From: CAXBYZ01 sp043826085
GTDB taxonomy: Bacteria > Patescibacteriota > Microgenomatia > UBA1400 > CG1-02-47-37
Reading direction: 5' to 3'
Assembly (NCBI GenBank): GCA_043826085.1
Contig: JBDRQW010000119.1
Location: 1 to 6,206 of the forward strand
Length of the DNA: 6,206 nt
Within the stretch, counting starts at the first letter, position 1; each line of letters begins with the position of its first letter. Below, piece after piece: positions 1 through 4,975 of the stretch. Under the pieces are notes generated by a model. It worked only from the letters and a program-made list of their open reading frames with translations. It was not told where the DNA came from and did not search any database. A program made the position numbers and the translations under genes.

Positions 1-15
1 AGTTTAACAAAAAAT

Positions 16-666
16 CTAGATTCGCTCAATAACGAGCTCCGAAGGGCAAATTTTGGAATCGGAATTGATTAAATTAATTATCATTTTAGCTACATGCTTG
101 GGATTCATATAATTTGAAATATCTTTTGAACTATTTTTCCAAAAATTTGTTTTCATGCCTCCAGGGTAAATAGTTGAGACTTTAATATTGTGTTCTTTGG
201 CTTCAAGCCTTAAGCTTTCAGTAAAACCAGCCAAACCGAATTTACTGGCACAATAAACCGTTTCATTGCTTCTGGCTTTTTTACCGGAAGTCGAGGCGAC
301 ATTAATAATATAGCCTTGGTTATTTTTAAGCATTTTTTGATAAATATATTTTGAGATAAAAATAGCTCCAAGTAGATTGGTGTTAATAAGATTTACAATT
401 TCTTGATCGCTGGATTTTTCTAGAGATTTACCCAGCTCAATACCGGCACAATTAATAAAAACATTGATAGGCTTATCAACTAGGCTAACAGCTTTTTTAA
501 TATCGGAGAGTGATTGAAGATCACAAGAAATTTTTCTAACATTTTTGCCTGCAATATCGGTTTTTTTAATGTTTCTGGCCAATAAAAATAAATGGTTGTT
601 TATTAGTAGTTTACTCAACTCTAATCCCAAACCGCTGGAAGCCCCCGCAATTACAATATTTTTCAT
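16..666 (-). CDS. Short-chain dehydrogenase/reductase (classical SDR)
   Basis: A 216-residue NAD(P)-dependent oxidoreductase of the classical SDR family, cytosolic, with a single Rossmann domain. Seen in the sequence: the dinucleotide-binding glycine motif GASSGLG at residues 8-14, NCAG at 72-75, the structural Asn at about N97 (NTNLLG), catalytic Ser at about S125, and the YCASK motif with Tyr138 and Lys142. The Ser-Tyr spacing of 13 is the family norm. PGG at 168-170 follows. The length is slightly short for the family (about 240-260), with a reduced C-terminal substrate lid, so the substrate cannot be read; the family reduces or oxidises many alcohols, ketones and sugars. The ATG at 666 directly precedes the glycine motif, so the start is secure. 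There is no SD. The gene lies 14 bp after the radical SAM gene on the same strand and may be co-transcribed. It ends in TAG. Confidence 0.93.
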   Translation of the reverse strand: MKNIVIAGASSGLGLELSKLLINNHLFLLARNIKKTDIAGKNVRKISCDLQSLSDIKKAVSLVDKPINVFINCAGIELGKSLEKSSDQEIVNLINTNLLGAIFISKYIYQKMLKNNQGYIINVASTSGKKARSNETVYCASKFGLAGFTESLRLEAKEHNIKVSTIYPGGMKTNFWKNSSKDISNYMNPKHVAKMIINLINSDSKICPSELVIERI

Positions 667-672
667 AAATAA

Positions 673-678
673 ATTATA
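673..678 (-). promoter_or_regulatory. Possible -10 box for the SDR gene (leaderless)
   Basis: TATAAT on the minus strand, in the 14-bp gap between the radical SAM stop and the SDR ATG. Counting seven bases downstream puts the transcription start on the A of the SDR ATG at 666, which would give a leaderless mRNA. No -35 box or TG extension is visible and the region is very AT-rich, so a chance match is quite possible. Read-through from the radical SAM promoter is the alternative. Confidence 0.3.
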
Positions 679-680
679 TA

Positions 681-1781
681 TTATTTTACCAAAATAGAGG
701 TTTGAGGTATACCATCTATATTTAGATTATGATTATTTAGGAAAAGATTAAACCAGTGGATTCTAGACGGACAACGACGATGGCAGTTTTGCTTAACAAC
801 GCTTTTTGGATCTTGAGTAATGTCAACTAGAGAATAAATACCGTTAGTTTGCTGGCTTTCAATTCTGTTTTCTGGATTGGTTACATGCGCACATGGAAAA
901 ACTCCATGCTGAGGATTCCAGGTTGGCCAAACAAATGGACTATTGCAATCGTATTCTTCAGGGACAGTTGATTCTGGTGGGGATTTTAATAAAACTTTCA
1001 TTGGCATATTTGGGTATTTTTGTGAAACTTCCTGTAATGCAGTTTTTCCAGCTTGATTGTGAGGATCGTCAGGTTTTGAGAATAAATCATAACGACAGCG
1101 GAATTCATCCACTCCAAGCTCATTGAGCTTATGGATAACTGGTTCAATATTTTCTACGCTTGAGGGACTAAAAACGTGGGTGGCTACTAATGCAAGTTTT
1201 TTACTACGTGATTTTCGCAAATCAGCAATGGATTTTATTGTTCCTATGGCAAGATTAAAACCATCAAATTGAGCATTTTTAAGATAAGAGTCTTGATTAG
1301 TTCCAGGAAGACTAACTAAAATACCTTGAGCTTGATCAACAACTTGAGTTAGTAACGGTTCTTTGATGTGCAACCCATTCGTAGTTAACCACACTTCTTT
1401 TTCGGCCTTGGAAAATTTTCTTAAAATTAAACTGGTAACTCTAGGAAATAATGTGGGTTCGCCCCCACCAGCTAAATATACTTGTTCGATACTGAAACCA
1501 TCTTTTTCCCAGTCAATTGCCTTGTCCACTTCTGAGTTTAATTGTGAAATTTGCTCTGGACCATATCTATTTGCTAAAAAGTTAACAGAACTCTTAAGGT
1601 CGTAACACCAAACGCATTGATTTTGGCAGGGATTACCTTTGTATCCAAGGTGAACATCAATAATTCTAGGAGGGAAGTCAAATTGTTGACCATCTTCCTT
1701 ATTTAAGAATCTTTTTTGAAAGTATTCAAGATTCTCTAAAATTGCTTTTCTGGCAAAATCTGTTTCTATTCTATTGAGCAT
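681..1781 (-). CDS. Radical SAM protein with C-terminal auxiliary-cluster-like cysteines
   Basis: A 366-residue radical S-adenosylmethionine enzyme. The CxxxCxxC cluster motif is at Cys52, Cys56 and Cys59, with aromatic residues (W58, Y60) beside the last Cys, as is usual. GGGEPT at 105-110 is the SAM-binding GGE motif. TTNG at 133-136 and a run of alternating strands and helices complete a partial TIM barrel. The C-terminal part has four more cysteines (C279, C297 after a glycine, C333 and C337), which resembles a twitch or short SPASM segment that could bind one auxiliary Fe-S cluster. Such domains occur in peptide-modifying and sulfatase-maturing enzymes, but no specific subfamily is recognisable and the substrate is unknown. 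The ATG at 1781 lies about 5 nt after the predicted transcription start and has no SD. The SDR gene follows on the same strand, so the two may act together. Fold certain, function open. Confidence 0.9.
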   Translation of the reverse strand: MLNRIETDFARKAILENLEYFQKRFLNKEDGQQFDFPPRIIDVHLGYKGNPCQNQCVWCYDLKSSVNFLANRYGPEQISQLNSEVDKAIDWEKDGFSIEQVYLAGGGEPTLFPRVTSLILRKFSKAEKEVWLTTNGLHIKEPLLTQVVDQAQGILVSLPGTNQDSYLKNAQFDGFNLAIGTIKSIADLRKSRSKKLALVATHVFSPSSVENIEPVIHKLNELGVDEFRCRYDLFSKPDDPHNQAGKTALQEVSQKYPNMPMKVLLKSPPESTVPEEYDCNSPFVWPTWNPQHGVFPCAHVTNPENRIESQQTNGIYSLVDITQDPKSVVKQNCHRRCPSRIHWFNLFLNNHNLNIDGIPQTSILVK

Positions 1782-1792
1782 AATTTTTTAAT

Positions 1793-1801
1793 ATTATATC
1801 A
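1793..1801 (-). promoter_or_regulatory. Extended -10 promoter of the radical SAM gene
   Basis: TGATATAAT on the minus strand matches the extended -10 consensus TGnTATAAT exactly. The -10 hexamer is 1793-1798, placing the start site near 1786, only about 5 nt before the ATG at 1781. No convincing -35 box is seen at 16-18 bp, which is common for extended -10 promoters. A leader this short cannot hold an SD, consistent with the lack of one. Confidence 0.65.
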
Positions 1802-1970
1802 TAGACTATAGGCTTTAATGCCCGGCAACGTGCCCTCGAAAACAAAAAAGAAAAAAATCTACCGGGTGTAAAGTAATAGAGGGTAATTAGCTATTCTTCC
1901 TCATTGGACGCAGGAACCGACCAATGCAATGTCGAACTAATTATGGCAATTTAGCTAATCTCACGGTTTG

Positions 1971-1979
1971 TGTTAAAAT
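1971..1979 (+). promoter_or_regulatory. Possible extended -10 promoter for tRNA-Gly
   Basis: TGTTAAAAT fits the extended -10 pattern TGnTAnAAT, with the hexamer TAAAAT at 1974-1979. The start site would be near 1986, about 47 nt before the mature tRNA. The best -35 at 17 bp is the poor TTAGCT at 1951. The position and direction suit the tRNA, but the match alone is modest. Confidence 0.4.
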
Positions 1980-1991
1980 ACTATTACTAAA

Positions 1992-2027
1992 TGCCAAAAT
2001 AGGTTCTAATGTAACCTAGTAGAGGCA
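1992..2027 (+). other. Two-part stem-loop in the tRNA-Gly 5' leader
   Basis: TGCC (1992-1995) pairs with GGCA (2024-2027). Nested inside, TAGGTT (2000-2005) pairs perfectly with AACCTA (2013-2018) around a 7-nt loop. It ends 5 nt before the tRNA acceptor stem, so the precursor would carry a folded element immediately upstream of the RNase P cleavage site. There is no U-tract, so it is not a terminator. Its role is unknown. Confidence 0.45.
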
Positions 2028-2032
2028 CTCAC

Positions 2033-2105
2033 GCGGGAGTAGCTCAGCTGGTAGAGCGTTTCGTTGCCAACGAAGAGGTCGCGAGTTCAACCCTCGTCTC
2101 CCGCT
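2033..2105 (+). tRNA. tRNA-Gly (anticodon GCC)
   Basis: A complete 73-nt cloverleaf. The acceptor stem GCGGGAG (2033-2039) pairs perfectly with CTCCCGC (2098-2104). The D stem is GCTC/GAGC with loop AGCTGGTA. The anticodon stem TTTCG/CGAAG (one G-U pair) encloses loop TTGCCAA, with anticodon GCC at 2066-2068. The variable loop is AGGTC, and the T stem GCGAG/CTCGT encloses TTCAACC. The discriminator base is T, as expected for bacterial tRNA-Gly. The 3' CCA is not encoded and must be added by a nucleotidyltransferase. It reads GGC and GGT codons. A terminator follows at 2121, so it looks like a single-tRNA unit. Confidence 0.97.
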
Positions 2106-2120
2106 CAGAATATATAGATT

Positions 2121-2151
2121 CACCTACAGGGATGATCCCTGTAGGTGTTTT
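2121..2151 (+). terminator. Rho-independent terminator after tRNA-Gly
   Basis: A perfect 11-bp stem, CACCTACAGGG (2121-2131) with CCCTGTAGGTG (2137-2147), around a 5-nt loop, followed directly by TTTT. The U-tract is short but the stem is strong, and it begins 15 nt after the tRNA. On the opposite strand the stem is followed by AATCTATATA rather than a T run, so it is a poorer terminator for the htpX transcript arriving from the right, although it may still help to block or stabilise that mRNA. Confidence 0.8.
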
Positions 2152-2200
2152 AGGTTGTTATATTAATCTATCTTAGAATTGTTCTTTAATCATTGTGGCC

Positions 2201-3103
2201 TTAGCTCATTTGCTTTAGGGCGGCTAGTCTTTGACTGATGGGTGGATGGGTGTTGAAAAGTCCGGAAAACCAACCGATGGAATCATGGCGGTTTTTCAAA
2301 GGATCACTAATATATAGATGAGCGGTAGCTTTGTTAGCAGCTTCCAGAGGCTCTTTATCTTTGGATATTTTTTCTAAAGCTCTGGTTAAGCCCGGGGGGA
2401 AACGAGTAATCTTAACAGCACTGGCATCAGCCAACAACTCTCTTCTTCTAGAGATGGCTAGTTTAATTAAGTTGGCAATTAGAGGTGAAAGTAAGGCTAA
2501 GATAAAACCTGTAATAATAAAAAATATTTGGAGCTGATTGTTATCATTATCTTTACCCTTACCTCTCAAAGAAAAGCGTAAAAACCAGTCGGCCATTAGA
2601 GTAATCATGCCCACTAAGATGACGACAATGGACATTAAGCGGATATCATAGTTTTTGATGTGGCTTAGTTCATGGGCAATAACGCCTTCAAGCTCGGTTC
2701 GATCAAGAGTAGCTAGTAAGCCTGAGGTAACGCAGATAACAGCGTGCTTTGGATCACGGCCGGTAGCAAAGGCATTTAGAGCAGTGTCGTTAATGACATA
2801 TAGTTTAGGCATGGGTAGTTGAGTGGCTAAACAGAGATTTTCGACGACTGTATAGAACATAAAATTATCTTTTTTGGAAGCCGGTTTAGCTCTGGAGATA
2901 GTTAAGATAATTTTGTCGGAATAATAGTAGGAGCTAAAACTGATTAAACCGGAAATGATTAAAGCAAAACCGGTATAGGATAAGCCATAGCCATTAGCTT
3001 GACCTAATATATAAGCGGTAACACAGATAAAGCAGATAAAAATGCCAATAATCAAGTTAGACTTGTTTTTATTAGCATCAATCTGCTCATAGATATTGAG
3101 CAT
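2201..3103 (-). CDS. htpX: HtpX-like M48 membrane zinc metalloprotease
   Basis: A 300-residue integral membrane protease of family M48B, which in other bacteria degrades misfolded membrane proteins as part of envelope quality control. The zinc motif HELSH is at 144-148 (ligands His144 and His148, catalytic Glu145), and the third ligand is probably Glu222 in RRELLADASA, where Asp226 is also conserved. Family signatures NAFATGRDPKH (110-120) and LFNTHPPISQRL (282-293) are present. Membrane segments lie at about 17-36, 42-60, 158-176 and 192-216, the usual HtpX topology with the active site facing the cytosol. Length is normal. The gene starts 6 bp after the lemA stop and has no SD, so translation is probably coupled to lemA. 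The lemA-htpX pairing is common in bacteria. Confidence 0.95.
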   Translation of the reverse strand: MLNIYEQIDANKNKSNLIIGIFICFICVTAYILGQANGYGLSYTGFALIISGLISFSSYYYSDKIILTISRAKPASKKDNFMFYTVVENLCLATQLPMPKLYVINDTALNAFATGRDPKHAVICVTSGLLATLDRTELEGVIAHELSHIKNYDIRLMSIVVILVGMITLMADWFLRFSLRGKGKDNDNNQLQIFFIITGFILALLSPLIANLIKLAISRRRELLADASAVKITRFPPGLTRALEKISKDKEPLEAANKATAHLYISDPLKNRHDSIGWFSGLFNTHPPISQRLAALKQMS

Positions 3104-3109
3104 AATGAT

Positions 3110-3697
3110 TTACAGATCAACCTTGGGGGTTTTGGTGTCTGAACTGGAGACAGATAAATGTTCACCTGAGTCTGGGGTTTTTAAACCAGGTTGGCCGGTG
3201 AATTTAAACAGATTGGCAATTAAGTTAGTGGGAAAATTGACTATCATGATGTTGTAATCGGCGGTTAAGTCAATCAAGGTTCTTCTGGAATACATTAGTT
3301 TATCAGCAGTATCTCGAAGTTCGTCCATTAGTTTTTGTGTGGGGCCGGCGGCTTTAAGTTCCGGAGTTGATTCAAAAACTGCTTGGATGGCAGGTAAAGC
3401 TTGAGAGACCTTAGAAGAGGCGTCGACCATTTGTTGAGTGTTTTGGCCCTTAACTGCTTCTAAAACTGATTTCCGAGCTTGGGTAATTTTATCTAAGGCT
3501 TTTTGTTCATGTTTCATGTAACCTTTGACTGAGTTAATCAGGTTAGGAATCATGTCAGCTTGGCGTTTAAGCTGGTTACCGATTTCTTGAATGGAAGCCT
3601 TGATTCTGGTTTCGGTAGTTTTGAATTTGTTGAAAGTTGAAATTAGGTAGAGACCTAAAATAATAATTAGGGCGAAAAAAAGATATAAAAAACTCAT
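3110..3697 (-). CDS. lemA: LemA family protein
   Basis: A 195-residue membrane-anchored helical protein of the LemA family. An N-terminal hydrophobic segment (about 3-21) acts as signal anchor. A long helical domain then carries the family core: LKRQADMIPNLINSVKGYMKHE (about 43-64, equivalent to the consensus LkrR.dLIPNLv.tVkgY..HE), an AR at 74-75, and YN followed by FPTNLIANLF at 148-164. The first of the two YN motifs seen in most LemA proteins is replaced here. The tail after 170 is hydrophilic and Ser/Thr/Asp-rich. The molecular function of LemA is not established; it is often encoded beside HtpX, as here, and may be its partner or substrate. The start is fixed by a strong SD five bases upstream. 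Confidence 0.93.
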   Translation of the reverse strand: MSFLYLFFALIIILGLYLISTFNKFKTTETRIKASIQEIGNQLKRQADMIPNLINSVKGYMKHEQKALDKITQARKSVLEAVKGQNTQQMVDASSKVSQALPAIQAVFESTPELKAAGPTQKLMDELRDTADKLMYSRRTLIDLTADYNIMIVNFPTNLIANLFKFTGQPGLKTPDSGEHLSVSSSDTKTPKVDL

Positions 3698-3702
3698 ATG
3701 TA

Positions 3703-3709
3703 ACCTCCT
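3703..3709 (-). promoter_or_regulatory. Strong SD of lemA
   Basis: AGGAGGT on the minus strand, five bases before the ATG at 3697. It is a near-perfect anti-SD match and decides the lemA start. It contrasts with most other genes in the window, which have no SD. Confidence 0.9.
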
Positions 3710-3725
3710 ATGTTAGTTATGTTTT

Positions 3726-3741
3726 AGTATACCAGTATACC
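3726..3741. repeat. Tandem 8-bp repeat AGTATACC x2
   Basis: Two adjacent identical copies of AGTATACC (3726-3733 and 3734-3741), each containing the palindrome GTATAC. They overlap the lemA -10 region. The repeat may simply duplicate the -10 box, or it may be a small operator. Confidence 0.7.
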
Positions 3742-3763
3742 GCTGTTTTGTTAGCAATGTAAA
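3726..3763 (-). promoter_or_regulatory. lemA-htpX promoter with a doubled -10
   Basis: On the minus strand, TTTACA (3758-3763) is followed after 18 bp by TATACT (3734-3739), a good sigma-70-type pair. A second TATACT (3726-3731), preceded by TGG, forms an extended -10 eight bases further downstream. The two copies arise from a tandem 8-mer. The predicted starts are about 3727 and 3719, giving leaders of roughly 20-30 nt that contain the SD. Confidence 0.65.
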
Positions 3764-3793
3764 GGGTTGAAGGAGGGAGAAATTAATTGGTCT

Positions 3794-3823
3794 TTGATTT
3801 TCTTAAATAATCAAGGATAATTA
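3794..3823 (+). promoter_or_regulatory. Possible promoter of the cupin gene
   Basis: TTGATT (3794-3799), 18 bp, TAATTA (3818-3823). The start site would be near 3830, leaving a leader of about 33 nt that includes the SD. TTGATT and AATCAA at 3808-3814 also form an inverted repeat. The area is AT-rich, so the assignment is weak. Confidence 0.35.
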
Positions 3824-3862
3824 ATAATTGTAGATATTAATAAAGTTTTAAAGGAGAATACT

Positions 3863-4249
3863 ATGACTGGATATTACGGTCAAATAGAAGAATTAACTTT
3901 GGAGAATGAAAACTTTCGAAAGGTTTTGTTTACCGGCAAGCACACTCAGTTGGTCTTAATGTGCTTGAAGGTAGGTGAAGAGATTGGAGCAGAGGTTCAT
4001 GATCACGTCGATCAGTTTTTTAGAATCGAGGCTGGTGAGGGCAAGGTAATAATTGATGATAATGAATATGTGGTTAAGGATGGTGATGCGGTGATCGTAC
4101 CGGCTGGCTCAAACCATAATGTGATTAACACTTCGACGACTGAAAGTCTAAAGTTGTATACTTTGTACTCCCCCGCTAATCATCCAGAGGGAACGATACA
4201 TGTCACCAAAGCCGAGGCCGATGAAGCCGAAGCTCACGAGCACCATTAA
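3863..4249 (+). CDS. Single-domain cupin protein
   Basis: A 128-residue cytosolic cupin with a small metal-binding beta-barrel. Motif 1 is GAEVHDHVDQFFRIEAGEG: His46 and His48 are metal ligands, Gln51 or Glu56 may stand in for the usual Glu, and the motif ends at Gly60. Motif 2 is GDAVIVPAGSNHNVIN, with Pro80, Gly82, His85 and Asn89. It belongs to the widespread group of stand-alone cupins with the HxH..DQFFRIE signature and a conserved YSPANHPEGT segment (102-111). The biochemical role is not known; cupins include isomerases, dioxygenases and plain ligand-binding proteins. The C-terminal tail (115-128) is Ala/Glu/His-rich and ends HEHH, perhaps binding metal. The start is supported by AAGGAG at 3851-3856, six bases before the ATG. 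It is transcribed divergently from lemA and convergently with the VanW-like gene. Confidence 0.9.
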   Translation: MTGYYGQIEELTLENENFRKVLFTGKHTQLVLMCLKVGEEIGAEVHDHVDQFFRIEAGEGKVIIDDNEYVVKDGDAVIVPAGSNHNVINTSTTESLKLYTLYSPANHPEGTIHVTKAEADEAEAHEHH

Positions 4250-4290
4250 TTGGTTCTTGAAGAATTTGATTTTTTGAGAAACAGTTTGAG

Positions 4291-4905
4291 TTAATGTTCC
4301 AGAGCAGATACGGTTAAATTTTCTCCGTCAAAATCAAAACTGAAAGTAATCGGCTTTTCTAGGCTATTAACAATATATAGATTTCCCAATGGATTGGGGC
4401 TTAAAATTGCCACGCCGTATTCTTTGGGGACTTCATTAATCTTGGCAAAATTGTGGTCAGAAGGGCTATAAGCAGTTAAACCGGCATCTTTAGCCACCCA
4501 ATACATCAGTGAAGCTAAATGACAGACTCCATCGCCAATCAGGTGACCGTCAGACTTAAATCCCTCGCTACCGATGAAATGAGCGTTAGTGGTTTTAACT
4601 ACATTGGTTGAATAATCAGGTAAAGTCTTTTCATGAAAAGCGAATGTTTCATCTGGTTTTAAAGTAAACCCGGCTTTAAGGGGTTGGTTAATTCTCTTCC
4701 AATCGATCTGACTTTTGTCGCTTACCTTATTATCTAAATAATAAAGGGTTAAGAGAATATTATCCTTAAAGACATCGTTGACAAACTCATTGTCATATCT
4801 GTTTTCCAGGCTAAAACTATGGGATGCCAAAACCGCACTGGACGCCCCCAAAATTTGTGGTTGGGTTAAGGCTAAATGAAGAGATAAAATCAGCTCATAT
4901 AACAT
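4291..4905 (-). CDS. VanW-like exported protein
   Basis: A 204-residue protein when started at the ATG at 4905. The N-terminus (about 3-28) is moderately hydrophobic and ends LGASSAVLAS, resembling a signal peptide or anchor. The C-terminal half resembles the VanW domain: LKPDETFAFH (82-91, like the kPGetFSfN entry motif), then GDGVCHLASLMYWVAKDAGL (124-143, matching GGGiCQvStTLYnAal.AGL), then PSDHNF and a YG-containing strand region. VanW domains are linked to cell-wall biology and to some glycopeptide-resistance clusters, but their activity is unproven. Cys128 and His129 are the obvious candidate functional residues. The frame stays open to a TTG at 4947, but that codon is inside the predicted -35 box and upstream of the -10, so the ATG at 4905 is preferred. 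There is no SD. The divergent neighbour is a YkuD transpeptidase, supporting an envelope role. Confidence 0.8.
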   Translation of the reverse strand: MLYELILSLHLALTQPQILGASSAVLASHSFSLENRYDNEFVNDVFKDNILLTLYYLDNKVSDKSQIDWKRINQPLKAGFTLKPDETFAFHEKTLPDYSTNVVKTTNAHFIGSEGFKSDGHLIGDGVCHLASLMYWVAKDAGLTAYSPSDHNFAKINEVPKEYGVAILSPNPLGNLYIVNSLEKPITFSFDFDGENLTVSALEH

Positions 4906-4917
4906 AATCAAGGCGGA

Positions 4918-4947
4918 ATTATACCATATTATAGGATATATTGCCAA
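4918..4947 (-). promoter_or_regulatory. Promoter of the VanW-like gene
   Basis: On the minus strand, TTGGCA (4942-4947; 5 of 6 to TTGACA), 18 bp, then TATAAT (4918-4923; 6 of 6) preceded by TGG, an extended -10. The predicted start is about 4911, six bases before the ATG at 4905, so the mRNA is nearly leaderless. This is the best promoter match in the window. Its -35 overlaps that of the opposite promoter. Confidence 0.8.
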
Positions 4948-4969
4948 ACCTGGCTGAATAGTTTATTCT
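4941..4969 (+). promoter_or_regulatory. Promoter of the L,D-transpeptidase gene (leaderless)
   Basis: TTGCCA (4941-4946; 5 of 6 to TTGACA), 17 bp, then TATTCT (4964-4969; 4 of 6 to TATAAT). Seven bases after the -10 lies position 4976, the A of the ATG, so the transcript should be leaderless. No SD is present. The -35 shares five bases with the opposite-strand -35 of the VanW-like gene. Confidence 0.6.
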
Positions 4970-4975
4970 TAAAGT

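Larger units (their letters stand above)
1782..2032. other. Intergenic region with several inverted repeats, no recognised gene
   Basis: About 250 bp between the radical SAM start and the tRNA. Visible elements are: CCCGG (1821-1825) pairing with CCGGG (1862-1866) around an A-rich loop; an 8-bp outer stem ATTAGCTA (1886-1893) with TAGCTAAT (1952-1959); inside it a hairpin CATTGG (1902-1907) with CCAATG (1921-1926), continued after an A-A mismatch by two further pairs; and a pre-tRNA hairpin (separate entry). A micro-ORF of 17 codons (1818-1871) has no SD. I tested by eye for the conserved cores of RNase P RNA, tmRNA, SRP RNA, T-box and c-di-GMP riboswitches and found none. It may be a small structured RNA or simply spacer. 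Confidence 0.4.

Noticed and set aside
1..40. Possible terminator after the SDR gene (T6 run at the left edge)
   Set aside because: The only nearby stem (GCTC/GAGC, 4 bp) is inside the gene and separated from the T run by about 9 nt; too weak to call.
893..1126. Plus-strand open frame of 77 codons
   Set aside because: It lies wholly inside the radical SAM gene on the opposite strand, has no SD and no recognisable protein features.
1363..1605. Plus-strand open frame of 80 codons
   Set aside because: Antisense to the conserved motif region of the radical SAM gene; its composition follows that gene's codons.
1837..1858. Minus-strand T-rich tract that could be a terminator
   Set aside because: No good stem precedes it on the minus strand and no minus-strand gene ends nearby.
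2033..2105. tRNA-Gly as an integration site
   Set aside because: No integrase, no direct repeat of the tRNA 3' end and no composition shift are visible in the window.
2331..2537. Plus-strand open frame of 68 codons
   Set aside because: Antisense to htpX with no start signals; a shadow of the real gene.
4250..4290. Terminator between the convergent cupin and VanW-like genes
   Set aside because: Only a loopless TTCTTGAAGAA palindrome and a T6 run not adjacent to a stable stem are present; no convincing hairpin.
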